Below, piece after piece: positions 14,195-22,853 of a DNA stretch of 25,613 bases (positions within the stretch are counted from its first letter, which is position 1; each line of letters starts with the position of its first letter). The notes beneath the pieces are model-generated. The model did no database searches. It was not told where the DNA came from and saw only the letters and a list, made by a program, of their open reading frames with translations. Origin of the DNA: Anaerolineaceae bacterium (GTDB taxonomy: Bacteria; Chloroflexota; Anaerolineae; Anaerolineales; Anaerolineaceae); contig WOZC01000092.1 in the NCBI GenBank assembly GCA_011620465.1, forward strand, positions 1 to 25,613. Direction: 5' to 3'. The position numbers were made by a program, and so were the translations under genes.

Positions 14195-15544
14195 ATGCGC
14201 AATCGGATGCTGGTTAGTTACTTACTTGTTGCGGTTGTGTCTTTGACCGTGGCTTTTCTGGCGGCAACTGTTTTTGTCCAATCAACGATCGTTGATCATT
14301 TTCGAAAGATTCAAATAGCCGAATGTGAACCGTTTCAAGAATTTTTTGAACAATACTATTCAGCCCATGGCAGCTGGGATGGCATCAGTCAGCTTGACAT
14401 ACATAATCTGATGAATGATTCGATCCCTGAAAAGGATTCACATTTTGGACTTTCGTTAGTTGATGTTAATGGAGCAATTTTGCTGACGGATAACAAGGCT
14501 CAGTATGGGACTGTTGTAGAAAAGCCATCCCTGGCCTTCGGTGCACCAGTTGTGGTAAATGGTGAGACAGTCGCCTATCTTTATTCAGGTAGTTTGACTG
14601 ACCGGATTCTGCCCAGCCTGGATACGGAGCTCATCAAACAAACTCGCATTTCTTTCATTCTTGCAACGATTATAGGGCTGGTGGTTGCTTTTTTCATGTC
14701 TACTTTCATGACGCGCGCCTTGCTTCGACCAATTGGGGTGACAATTGAGGCGGCAAAGAGGATTTCTAAAGGAGAATTAAACTTACGTGTTCCTCTTGAA
14801 CCGTACCGCGATATGGCAGAACTCGGTGAAGCGGTCAACGATATGGCTGCTGACCTTGAAAAAAACCAACGAGTTCAAAAGTTCATGCTTATGGACATTG
14901 CTCACGATTTGCGTACACCCTTAAGTGTACAAAAAGCCACAATTGAAGCCTTTGAAGACAAGGTGTACCAGTTCGATGAAGCGGGGCTCGCTCTTCTCAA
15001 ATTGCAAAACAATCAGTTGATCCACCTGGTAGAAGACCTGCGTTTACTCACACTTTCAGATGCAGGCATATTCACAATTCGAAAAGAGAAAGTGGAATTG
15101 CAGATCTTTGTCCAGGACATTTTGAACAGCTTTGAGAGTGTTTTTGCCAAAAAAGGGATTCGAGCGGTTTTTAACCCAGATCAGGATGATTATCGGATTG
15201 GAATCGACACCCACCTCATGCGGCGGGTTTTTCAAAACCTGTTTCAAAACGCCTATCAACATTCCCCGGAAGGGGGTGAGATCCAGGTCCGGATCCTCAA
15301 AATGACCAACCGTATGGAGATCATTGTTGCAGACCAGGGACCTGGTATCCCAAAGGATAAACTTGTTACGATTTTCAATCGATATTACCGGGTTAGCCCT
15401 GCGGGAGAAGAAGTTCCGGAAGGACTCGGAATTGGGCTAACCATCTCGAGAAGCATCGTCGAAGCGCATGGGGGCAAACTTTATGCTCGCAACTTACCAA
15501 TAAATGGTGCAGAATTTGTGATAGAACTTCCGTACTCAGCTTGA
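14195..15544 (+). CDS. Membrane sensor histidine kinase (BaeS-like)
   Basis: 449-aa kinase, partner of the regulator just upstream. Layout: membrane segment about residues 5-29; an extracytoplasmic sensor of about 120 residues containing GLSLVDVNGAILLTDN; a second membrane segment at about 150-180; HAMP linker (TRALLRPIGVTIEAAKRISKGE); dimerisation and phosphotransfer helix with His237 in DIAHDLRTPLS; and an ATPase domain with N box NLFQNAYQHSP, G1 DQGPGIP and G2 GLGIGLTIS. All catalytic motifs are intact. The sensor contains the cluster EPFQEFFEQYYSAHGSWDG, rich in acidic and aromatic residues. The frame is open upstream inside the regulator gene, but ATG 14195, one base after its stop, gives the proper membrane start. 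Confidence 0.93.
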   Translation: MRNRMLVSYLLVAVVSLTVAFLAATVFVQSTIVDHFRKIQIAECEPFQEFFEQYYSAHGSWDGISQLDIHNLMNDSIPEKDSHFGLSLVDVNGAILLTDNKAQYGTVVEKPSLAFGAPVVVNGETVAYLYSGSLTDRILPSLDTELIKQTRISFILATIIGLVVAFFMSTFMTRALLRPIGVTIEAAKRISKGELNLRVPLEPYRDMAELGEAVNDMAADLEKNQRVQKFMLMDIAHDLRTPLSVQKATIEAFEDKVYQFDEAGLALLKLQNNQLIHLVEDLRLLTLSDAGIFTIRKEKVELQIFVQDILNSFESVFAKKGIRAVFNPDQDDYRIGIDTHLMRRVFQNLFQNAYQHSPEGGEIQVRILKMTNRMEIIVADQGPGIPKDKLVTIFNRYYRVSPAGEEVPEGLGIGLTISRSIVEAHGGKLYARNLPINGAEFVIELPYSA

Positions 15545-15585
15545 GCCAGGCAGGGGTTACATTCGATTTCGGTCGAGAGGATGGT

Positions 15586-15594
15586 TGGTATAAT
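15586..15594 (+). promoter_or_regulatory. Extended -10 promoter of the EEP-glmM-mutase operon
   Basis: TGG-TATAAT, 32 bases before the start codon of the EEP gene. No clear -35 box. This places the next three genes in a unit separate from the two-component system. Confidence 0.5.
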
Positions 15595-15626
15595 TCATCA
15601 TTACTTAGAAAGATTTCGGAGACACA

Positions 15627-16520
15627 ATGCTTAAATTACGCGTTATGACCCTCAACCTTGGTGGCGGAGTTAAAAATTTTACAGGTTCACCGGAACAATC
15701 AACCGGAAAAGCCCAGGCTTTGGCACAATTAATCAATGAAATCAACCCGGATTTCCTGGGAGTGCAAGAGATTGCGCAATACATTGATGCCGATGGTAGT
15801 CTGCATAGCATGGTTGAGCGCTTGAAATTGGATGCGAATTTTGATTATTGTTTCTATGGTGAAACACTTTCCATGAAAAAACACATGCAAATCAAGAAAG
15901 ACCTGATGATCAATGGTCTGTTCAATGACTGGTGGGACTGGTCTAAAGGGAATGCTGTTTTTTCTCACACACCGTTTGGGCGTCTGGGTAATCCGGTCAA
16001 AGACGGCGTCCCGCGAAATGTCCCCATCTTCTTGCCACTGAGCTATGAAGGGACCCGAGATACTGACCCCCGGTACGTCATTCTGACCCGTTTGAAGCAA
16101 GACCCTTATCCTTTCGTGATGAACCTGCACCTGACTACGCTGGTCGGTGAAAGGGGTGATCATGTTTGGTCCGAAGTGGTTGACGCCGCCAGGCTCACCC
16201 GGTCACAACAGATCAGCCGGATACTGGGTTTGGTTGAAGAACATGTGCTTATTCAGGATCATCCCCTGATCCTGATGGGGGATTTTAATGCTGAAATAGA
16301 CGAATATTCGCTAAAAGATATGCTTGAGCGCGATCAACAGTTTGTGCACCTTGCCCCTGTGGAAAACATTCCAACGCATACAAATACCGGCGCTGTTGAT
16401 CACATCTTCTTCTTCCCAGCCAGGCGCTTAATCAGCTTTGAAACTCACATCATCAACTCTGACCTGGCGCACAGCATCTCCGATCATTTGCCAGTCGTCT
16501 CAGATATCGTGATCGAATGA
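15627..16520 (+). CDS. Endonuclease/exonuclease/phosphatase (EEP) superfamily phosphodiesterase
   Basis: 297-aa Mg2+-dependent phosphodiesterase of the DNase I/exonuclease III/sphingomyelinase fold. The expected catalytic set is visible: Asn10 in MTLNLGGG, Glu48 in GVQEI, a central HLTT with nearby charged residues, Asp219/Asn221 in GDFNAE, and Asp286/His287 in SDHLPV. There is no signal peptide, so it acts in the cytoplasm. The substrate (nucleic acid, phospholipid or sugar phosphate) cannot be told from sequence. A GGAG lies six bases before the ATG. Its stop falls 18 bases before the preferred glmM start, so it is the first gene of a likely operon with two phosphohexomutases. Confidence 0.85.
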   Translation: MLKLRVMTLNLGGGVKNFTGSPEQSTGKAQALAQLINEINPDFLGVQEIAQYIDADGSLHSMVERLKLDANFDYCFYGETLSMKKHMQIKKDLMINGLFNDWWDWSKGNAVFSHTPFGRLGNPVKDGVPRNVPIFLPLSYEGTRDTDPRYVILTRLKQDPYPFVMNLHLTTLVGERGDHVWSEVVDAARLTRSQQISRILGLVEEHVLIQDHPLILMGDFNAEIDEYSLKDMLERDQQFVHLAPVENIPTHTNTGAVDHIFFFPARRLISFETHIINSDLAHSISDHLPVVSDIVIE

Positions 16521-16537
16521 ACAGAGACAGGAAATCT

Positions 16538-18013
16538 ATGACCTCAAATCGATATTTTGGAACCGATGGAATTCGTGGAACCTTTGGCGAAGAGCCAATG
16601 ACACCAGGGTTCGTGTACCGTCTTGGACTGGCTGCTGGTCAGGCGTTGAGCAAAGGGTCTGACAAAGCTGTTTTTGTGATTGGCAGAGATACACGCACAT
16701 CGGGTCCCATTCTACAACGTGCCCTGGCAGCAGGTTTGCGGGAAAGCGGCGCGCGCGTTTTGGACCTTGGCATCATCCCCACCCCAGGCATCGCCTACCT
16801 GACTCTTTTTGTTAGTGCCACCGCCGGCGCGGTGATCTCAGCCTCTCATAACCCTGCGGCTGAAAACGGAATTAAATTCCTCAATAATGAAGGGATGAAA
16901 CTATCCAAAGAGCAGGAAGAAGCCATTGAAGAATACCTGGAGCTTACCACCAGTCACAGGTCGGATTTCGACGAGGAATGCCTCGGAGAAGCAAGCCCTC
17001 AACTTTTTCAGGCTTATTTGCATGATTTATGTGAAACCGTTCCTGGCTTGGATTTGAGCGACCTGAGAATTCTGATGGACTGCTCCAATGGGGCAGCCTG
17101 GATGGCGGGTCCAGAGGTTTTTCGCAGTTTAGGCGCAGACCTTGTGGCTATCCATACTGAAAATAACGGAATACACATCAATGTGGATTGCGGTTCAGAA
17201 TTTTTGCGGTCGAAACCTGCGATCCTGGCTATGCGATTGGCTGAAGAAAAAGCTGACCTGGCGATTGCTTATGATGGCGATACCGACCGGGTGATCATGA
17301 TGGATGAAAAGGGAAACCTCATTGATGGTGATCATATGCTTGCTCTGCTGGCGGAAGAACTGCACTCGCAGGGTCGGCTTTTAGGGGATGCTCTGGTAAC
17401 CACTGTGATGGCGAATGGTGCCTTGAAGCAATTTGCTATTGATAAAGGGTTTTCCCTGCTGCAAACCCCGGTCGGGGACAAATATGTCACCGAAGCGTTG
17501 ATTGCCCTTTCTGAAGGACAAGAGGTTGATGGTAAACTCGGGTTGGGCGGAGAGCAATCGGGTCATATCATCCTCCTGGATGAAAATCACCGTACTGGTG
17601 ATGGCATCCGAACAGCTCTTTTCATTTTGCATATGCTTTCAGAAATACCTGGACAAACCCTTTCGCAGTTGGCAAAGCGCATCGAAAAATTTAACCAGGT
17701 GGTGGCTTCATGTAATGTTGCTTCGAAGATTGACTTGAACACATTGCCTGGATTTCAAGAACGCCTGGAACGCATGAAAGATGAGTTACCCGGGTTGGTT
17801 CAGTGGAACTCACGTTATTCCGGAACTGAGCCAAAGTACCGGCTGATGCTTGAAGCCGATCCACGCAGCAGCGCGCAGGACGTAGCCAGGGTTGCCTGGG
17901 AGGTCTGTGACCTGATCCAACAGCTCACGAACACACCGCCTGGCGCAAAAATTGAGGTACTGAACGTCAGCCAGGGCGGTTTGATGCCCAGACCACACCC
18001 ACCCGTCCTGTAG
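16538..18013 (+). CDS. glmM: Phosphoglucosamine mutase
   Basis: Converts glucosamine-6-phosphate to glucosamine-1-phosphate, the step feeding UDP-GlcNAc and peptidoglycan. The 491-aa protein starts RYFGTDGIRG and has catalytic phosphoserine Ser103 in ISASHNPAAENGIKF. The metal loop is DGDTDR (246-251), the sugar loop GGEQSGH (337-343), and the phosphate loop RYSGTEP (426-432, Ser428). It is about 40 residues longer than common GlmM; the C-terminal NVSQGGLMPRPHPPVL is extra. The frame is also open from an ATG at 16517 that overlaps the EEP stop. ATG 16538 is preferred because AGGA lies six bases upstream and GlmM usually begins close to the YFGTDG motif. A phosphomannomutase/phosphoglucomutase role cannot be excluded. 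Confidence 0.88.
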   Translation: MTSNRYFGTDGIRGTFGEEPMTPGFVYRLGLAAGQALSKGSDKAVFVIGRDTRTSGPILQRALAAGLRESGARVLDLGIIPTPGIAYLTLFVSATAGAVISASHNPAAENGIKFLNNEGMKLSKEQEEAIEEYLELTTSHRSDFDEECLGEASPQLFQAYLHDLCETVPGLDLSDLRILMDCSNGAAWMAGPEVFRSLGADLVAIHTENNGIHINVDCGSEFLRSKPAILAMRLAEEKADLAIAYDGDTDRVIMMDEKGNLIDGDHMLALLAEELHSQGRLLGDALVTTVMANGALKQFAIDKGFSLLQTPVGDKYVTEALIALSEGQEVDGKLGLGGEQSGHIILLDENHRTGDGIRTALFILHMLSEIPGQTLSQLAKRIEKFNQVVASCNVASKIDLNTLPGFQERLERMKDELPGLVQWNSRYSGTEPKYRLMLEADPRSSAQDVARVAWEVCDLIQQLTNTPPGAKIEVLNVSQGGLMPRPHPPVL

Positions 18014-18043
18014 ACTGACAGAATTTCGAGGAGACTTACGCCA

Positions 18044-20587
18044 ATGACCCAATCTATACAAACCTTTAAATCCCAGCTCCCTGTTCAGTTCAATCGTTTG
18101 AATCGTGACCTTTTGGTGGCAGATAGCCCGGAAACCTGGCAGCCAGCTGTTGCCGCCATGTCCCTTTTCCTGGATGACGTGAAACAATTGATGGTCCAAG
18201 AGCCTGAACTGGTTGACAAAGACCTTGTATTGTCTTCCCGGATTTTTAGCCTGCTTTTGACCGTTGCGGCAACCGGCACCCAGGGTAGATTGGAGCTTTA
18301 CAAGGGCAAGGACGAGAAGAGCCTTGCTTATCAACAACAAATTGAAGGGGAGTATGTTCCACTTTCTGGTGATTTGCGGCGAAAAGCAATTGAATTGGCG
18401 AAATTCTATCTTCAAAACCCTGTCTTCAATTCGCTGAGAGAAGACATCAAATGGGAAATTGAGCCATTGCTGGATAGTATGGACGACCAGCGCGATCCAG
18501 ACCGCTTTATGCCTTACCGCGTGATTCAGATTGGCAATATTTTTGAGAGACTTTATGCTTTCCGTTTACGCACAGTTGACCAGATTTTGCTGGGGTTGGC
18601 AGGAAAGAAGGGTCTTTTACGGGAGATTTATGACCGCAAGTATCTGCGTTTCGGAACTTCGGGTGTAAGGGGGCGTTGGGGCAAGGATTTTACCGAATCC
18701 CGCGCCCGCCAGGTGGTCCAGGCAGTCTGTGACTTTATGAATAACAAAAACGTTCCTGCTTTTGTTGGAGCGGAAGACCTTTCGGGCAGAATTGTAGTTT
18801 TGGGGCACGATACGCGCCGTAATTCGGATGTGGTCACACGTTGGGCAGCCGAGACCTGTCTCGCGAACGGTTTCCGCCTCCACATTGGCGACCGGGATGT
18901 CCCCACGCCTGCCCTGGCATATTATGAGACGGAAGTGGTGTCCAAGGACGAGATTGCCGGTCTTATCATCGCCACTGCCAGCCATAATCCACCGGAATGG
19001 CAGGGCATCAAGTTCAACCCTCGCCTGGGCTACCCCGCGCCAACCAACGTGACCGATTTTATTGCCTTCCGCATCAATGAATTGCAGCTGGTTGATGAAG
19101 CCGGCGGGCGTACTGAAGTGGAAGATGCACGCGCACGCGGTCTTGTGCAGGGTTTTGACCCTCTGGACAGTTATGTTCACTGGGTCAGGAACAATGGCAA
19201 CGGGAATGCCCGTATCCCCATCGACTTTGACCGCATCAGGCGCTATTTCTCCGACAAGATGATCGTAATTGATGAAATGCACGGTTCAGGCAGGGGTTAC
19301 CTGACACGTTTAGCTGGCGAAGCTGGTGTGCGCTACACCGTAGTACACGCGGAGGTGGACCCTGACCTGGGCGGACAAGACTATGCCAACCCGGAAGAGC
19401 CTTTCAATTGGTTGCTCAAAAAGACTGTAGTCGAGACCGGAGCCCAAGTTGGTATGGGTATGGATACCGATGCTGACCGCTTTGGGATCGTTGATAAGGG
19501 AGGGGTCTATTTCCGCCCTAACCAGATCTTGCCCCTGTTGATCCGCTATTTAGGTGTCGACCGCGAACTGACAGGTCGGGTGATTGCCACGCAGACCGGT
19601 TCTCCCCTGATCGAAGTGTTGGCAGGCATGATCCCGGGAAATGAAGATAACAAGCCCGCGCCGGGAGCTTTACCGGGTTATATTGGTCAAAAGATCTATC
19701 AAGCTCGCCATGGTGATATTGCCACACGATCACTAAAAAATGCCTTTGCCGTACCTGTTGGCATCAAATATATCGAAGAAATTCGACGTACAGACAATGC
19801 CTATAACAATCTAAAAGTGCTTCCTGATGACTGGCGGGACCGCATCCTGATCGGAGGAGAAGAATCGAGCGGTCTCACCACCCGTGGGCATGTGACCGAC
19901 AAAGACGGTCCCTGGGCAAACCTGTTGATCCTTGATATGCTCGCTTACTATGGCACACGCGAAGAAAAACCGCTGCACAGTTTGCAGGAAATTTGGGACG
20001 AACTGATTCACCTTCCTGGTTTGTGGCCTTCTTTTGGAACCTCGGAAGATCCCAGTTCCCATGCTGGACGTGCTGATGTGGACGCACCCCTGGAAGCCAA
20101 GGAAGCTTTTATCGATTATTACCTGGATATGCCTTTGACGCTGCCAGAAGCTGATCTGAAGATTGCGGGACTTAAAATCGATTACCTGGGTGGTATTCGC
20201 TATGAGCTGGTCGAAACGCAGCTCTCGGATGAGAGCGGCAATGACCACTATTATCTTCGAATGCGCGCCTCAGGCACAGAGCCGATCAACCGGGTTTACA
20301 TTGAGGCGGCCGATCTGCAAACAGGCCAACGAATGATGAAGGAAGTGCTCGGTGTATTGGAAGATATTACCAGGGAGGTCTTGAGCAATGCTCATTCACC
20401 CTGGCATCTGGTGGATATGCTCTCGCAATCTCAGCTCACACAGCTCACTCTCAAGACTGTTAAAGAAACTATCGCAAACAACGGCTGGGAAGTAACAGAC
20501 ATTGTTAACAAAATCCAACGTATGACCCAGACACTGGAAAAGCGAAACCGAAAGGTCATTAGAGCCTGGGAAGAAGCATTAGTGTAG
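18044..20587 (+). CDS. Extra-long phosphohexomutase (phosphoglucomutase/phosphomannomutase family)
   Basis: 847-aa alpha-D-phosphohexomutase, far longer than the usual 450-580. The core begins at about residue 200 (YLRFGTSGVRG). It holds catalytic Ser313 in ATASHNPPEWQGIKF, metal loop DTDADR (474-479), sugar loop GGEESSG (604-610) and phosphate loop RASGTEP with Ser743. All catalytic loops are intact, so it should be active on a hexose phosphate; GEESSG favours glucose or mannose over GlcN. The first 199 residues, predicted helical, and the last 90 or so, also helical, match nothing I recognise. GAGGAG precedes the ATG. It lies 30 bases after glmM, so two mutases are co-expressed. It ends before a terminator. 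Confidence 0.87.
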   Translation: MTQSIQTFKSQLPVQFNRLNRDLLVADSPETWQPAVAAMSLFLDDVKQLMVQEPELVDKDLVLSSRIFSLLLTVAATGTQGRLELYKGKDEKSLAYQQQIEGEYVPLSGDLRRKAIELAKFYLQNPVFNSLREDIKWEIEPLLDSMDDQRDPDRFMPYRVIQIGNIFERLYAFRLRTVDQILLGLAGKKGLLREIYDRKYLRFGTSGVRGRWGKDFTESRARQVVQAVCDFMNNKNVPAFVGAEDLSGRIVVLGHDTRRNSDVVTRWAAETCLANGFRLHIGDRDVPTPALAYYETEVVSKDEIAGLIIATASHNPPEWQGIKFNPRLGYPAPTNVTDFIAFRINELQLVDEAGGRTEVEDARARGLVQGFDPLDSYVHWVRNNGNGNARIPIDFDRIRRYFSDKMIVIDEMHGSGRGYLTRLAGEAGVRYTVVHAEVDPDLGGQDYANPEEPFNWLLKKTVVETGAQVGMGMDTDADRFGIVDKGGVYFRPNQILPLLIRYLGVDRELTGRVIATQTGSPLIEVLAGMIPGNEDNKPAPGALPGYIGQKIYQARHGDIATRSLKNAFAVPVGIKYIEEIRRTDNAYNNLKVLPDDWRDRILIGGEESSGLTTRGHVTDKDGPWANLLILDMLAYYGTREEKPLHSLQEIWDELIHLPGLWPSFGTSEDPSSHAGRADVDAPLEAKEAFIDYYLDMPLTLPEADLKIAGLKIDYLGGIRYELVETQLSDESGNDHYYLRMRASGTEPINRVYIEAADLQTGQRMMKEVLGVLEDITREVLSNAHSPWHLVDMLSQSQLTQLTLKTVKETIANNGWEVTDIVNKIQRMTQTLEKRNRKVIRAWEEALV

Positions 20588-20626
20588 ATAATACTTCACT
20601 TCTGGTGAAGGAAGTAAAAGCGATAA

Positions 20627-20682
20627 GTTGAAAGCACGGTAAGGTCTTAGTTTGAGTGAAACCACCGCGCTTTCAACTTTTT
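20627..20682 (+). terminator. Rho-independent terminator after the mutase operon
   Basis: GTTGAAAGC (20627-20635) pairs with GCTTTCAAC (20669-20677). After one A-C mismatch, CGGT pairs with ACCG. The loop is 23 bases and five Ts follow. A smaller hairpin, CTTCAC/GTGAAG (20594-20610), lies just before it. Confidence 0.8.
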
Positions 20683-20766
20683 CCGACCAAATCCATTCAG
20701 ATCAACCATTCAGGCTCCAGAACCTGAAATCATCAACAAATCTCCAACCCGATATTAATATTTCTC

Positions 20767-20807
20767 TTGCAATCCTTCGTTATAGTTTAGATAGAAAAAT
20801 TACGAAG
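20767..20807 (+). promoter_or_regulatory. Candidate dnaK control region with inverted repeat
   Basis: TTGCAA (20767-20772) could be a -35 box, but no -10 at ideal spacing is clear; TATAGT (20781-20786) and TAGATA (20788-20793) are candidates. CTTCGT (20775-20780) and ACGAAG (20802-20807) form an inverted repeat that brackets them and could be an operator. No CIRCE element (TTAGCACTC/GAGTGCTAA) is present. Confidence 0.35.
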
Positions 20808-20836
20808 AATGGAATTATTCGTTTGAGGAGTGAAAT

Positions 20837-22759
20837 ATGGGAAAAATTATTGGAATTGACTTAGGAACAACAAATAGCGTGGTGTCTATCATCGAAGGTG
20901 GATCGCCAGTTGTGATCACAACGGCTGAAGGTTCACGTTTATTGCCGTCGGTCGTCGCCTTCAACAAGAATGGTGAACGGATGGTTGGAACGACTGCCAA
21001 ACGACAGGCTGTAGTGAACCCTGAGAACACGATTTCTTCGGTAAAGCGCTTTATGGGTCGCCGCTACGACGAGGTCGCTCAGGAACGCAAGATGGTTTCT
21101 TTCAAAGTCGTGGAAGGACCCACCGGTGACGCCCGCATTGAAGTGCCTGTCAACGGTCAGACGTACACCCCGCAGGAAATCTCTGCCATGATCCTTGGCA
21201 AGCTGAAAGCAGATGCCGAAGCCTATTTGGGAGAGAAAATCACCCAGGCAGTCATCACGGTGCCAGCCTACTTCAACGACAGTCAGCGCCAGGCTACTAA
21301 AGATGCCGGCAAGATTGCCGGGCTTGAAGTCATGCGAATTATCAACGAACCGACGGCTTCCGCCCTGGCATATGGGCTGGAGAGGAAAGAGAACGAGATC
21401 ATCCTGGTCTTTGACCTGGGTGGCGGAACGTTTGATGTCTCCCTGCTGGAAGTTGGCGGCGGTGTGGTTGAAGTAAAGGCTACCAATGGCGATACGCACC
21501 TGGGTGGCGATGACTGGGATAATGTGGTGGTCAATTGGGCAGCTGATGAATTTATGAAAGAACAGGGCATTGACCTGCGCAAAGATCGCCAGGCGCTTCA
21601 ACGTCTGCGTGAGGCAGCTGAGAAGGCAAAGATTGAACTCAGTTCCGTACTTGAGACAGAGCTCAACCTGCCGTACATCACTGCTGATGCCAATGGACCC
21701 AAGCACTTACTGCTAAAACTCAGTCGCGCAAAGTTTGAACAAATGACCGAAGAGCTGCTCCAGCGTACTCGTAAACCCTTTGACGCGGTATTGAAAGATG
21801 CCAACCTGACCATTGACAAGATTGATGAAGTTGTTCTGGTGGGTGGTTCTACCCGTATGCCCATGGTGCAGGAGTTGGTCAAGAAAATGACAAACGGCAA
21901 AGAGCCTAACAAGGGTGTCAACCCCGATGAGGTCGTTTCTGTTGGTGCTGCTATTCAAGGCGGCGTGCTGGCTGGAGACGTAAAAGACGTGCTGCTCCTG
22001 GATGTGACTCCGCTCTCCCTGGGTCTTGAAACCCTGGGCGGTGTCATGACCCGCCTGATCGAACGCAACACTACCATTCCGGTGAAAAAGACCGAGGTGT
22101 TCAGCACTGCTGAAGATAATCAGACTGCGGTGGATATCCATGTACTGCAAGGTGAACGCCCCATGGCGAGCGACAACAATACGCTTGGTCGCTTCAGATT
22201 GGATGGCATTCCTCTGGCGGCTCGCGGTATTCCGCAGGTTGAGGTCACCTTTGACATTGACGCCAATGGTATTTTGAATGTGACTGCCAAGGACAAAGCT
22301 AGCGGCAAGGAGCAAAAGGTCACCATCACTGCTTCGACTAATCTAAACAAGAACGATGTTGAACGCATGGTGCGCGAAGCCAACCAGAACAAGGCTGAAG
22401 ACGACCGCCGTAAAGCGATCATTGAAGCCCGCAATATGGGTGATAGCGTTGCTTACCAGTCCGAAAAGACCCTGCGCGATTTGGGCGATAAGGTGGATCC
22501 TGCCATGCGCAACGACGCCGAAGCCAAAATCCAGGTTTTACGTGGTGCTCTGACGGGTAATGATGTCAGTGCTATTACCAACGCCAGCAACGCGCTGCAG
22601 GAGAGCATGCAGAAAATCGGCAGTGTTGCCTACCAGCAAGCTGGTCCCACCAATCCTGGTCAGACTGGCGGGTTCGGCGGACAGGCTGGACCTCAACCAG
22701 GTCAGCAGAACCCCAGCGGCGATGATGATGTCGTCGAAGGTGAATTCACCGAAGCGTAA
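20837..22759 (+). CDS. dnaK: Chaperone DnaK (Hsp70)
   Basis: ATP-dependent Hsp70 chaperone, 640 aa, normal length. The nucleotide-binding domain has IDLGTTNSVVS at residues 6-16, VPAYFNDSQRQATKDAG, INEPTASALAYG, FDLGGGTFDVS and VVLVGGSTRMPMVQ. The substrate-binding domain has LLLDVTPLSLGLETLGGVMT and GIPQVEVTFDIDANGILNVTAKDK. The C-terminal tail is Gly/Gln-rich and ends in an acidic DDDVVEGEFTEA. GAGGAG lies seven bases before the ATG. The usual partners hrcA, grpE and dnaJ are not adjacent. Upstream is a terminator and downstream a convergent gene, so it is transcribed alone. Confidence 0.98.
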   Translation: MGKIIGIDLGTTNSVVSIIEGGSPVVITTAEGSRLLPSVVAFNKNGERMVGTTAKRQAVVNPENTISSVKRFMGRRYDEVAQERKMVSFKVVEGPTGDARIEVPVNGQTYTPQEISAMILGKLKADAEAYLGEKITQAVITVPAYFNDSQRQATKDAGKIAGLEVMRIINEPTASALAYGLERKENEIILVFDLGGGTFDVSLLEVGGGVVEVKATNGDTHLGGDDWDNVVVNWAADEFMKEQGIDLRKDRQALQRLREAAEKAKIELSSVLETELNLPYITADANGPKHLLLKLSRAKFEQMTEELLQRTRKPFDAVLKDANLTIDKIDEVVLVGGSTRMPMVQELVKKMTNGKEPNKGVNPDEVVSVGAAIQGGVLAGDVKDVLLLDVTPLSLGLETLGGVMTRLIERNTTIPVKKTEVFSTAEDNQTAVDIHVLQGERPMASDNNTLGRFRLDGIPLAARGIPQVEVTFDIDANGILNVTAKDKASGKEQKVTITASTNLNKNDVERMVREANQNKAEDDRRKAIIEARNMGDSVAYQSEKTLRDLGDKVDPAMRNDAEAKIQVLRGALTGNDVSAITNASNALQESMQKIGSVAYQQAGPTNPGQTGGFGGQAGPQPGQQNPSGDDDVVEGEFTEA

Positions 22760-22780
22760 ATGAACTATTTTTGAGAAGAA

Positions 22781-22813
22781 AATCGCCTGGCTTTGCAAAA
22801 AAGCCAGGCGATT
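22781..22813. terminator. Bidirectional terminator between dnaK and the lipoprotein gene
   Basis: AATCGCCTGGCTT pairs perfectly with AAGCCAGGCGATT over 13 base pairs. It lies between two convergent genes. On the - strand TTTTCTTCTC follows; on the + strand only GTTTAAC follows, so it should work better for the - strand gene. Confidence 0.88.
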
Positions 22814-22853
22814 GTTTAACTCCTTATCCTGACAGGAATTTTCCAAAACACTT

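Noticed and set aside
20652..20864. 70-codon + strand frame upstream of dnaK
   Set aside because: It begins inside the terminator loop, crosses the dnaK control region and overlaps the dnaK start in another frame; no ribosome binding site.
20939..21706. 255-codon - strand frame inside dnaK
   Set aside because: Shadow of a highly conserved gene; no family match and no start signal.
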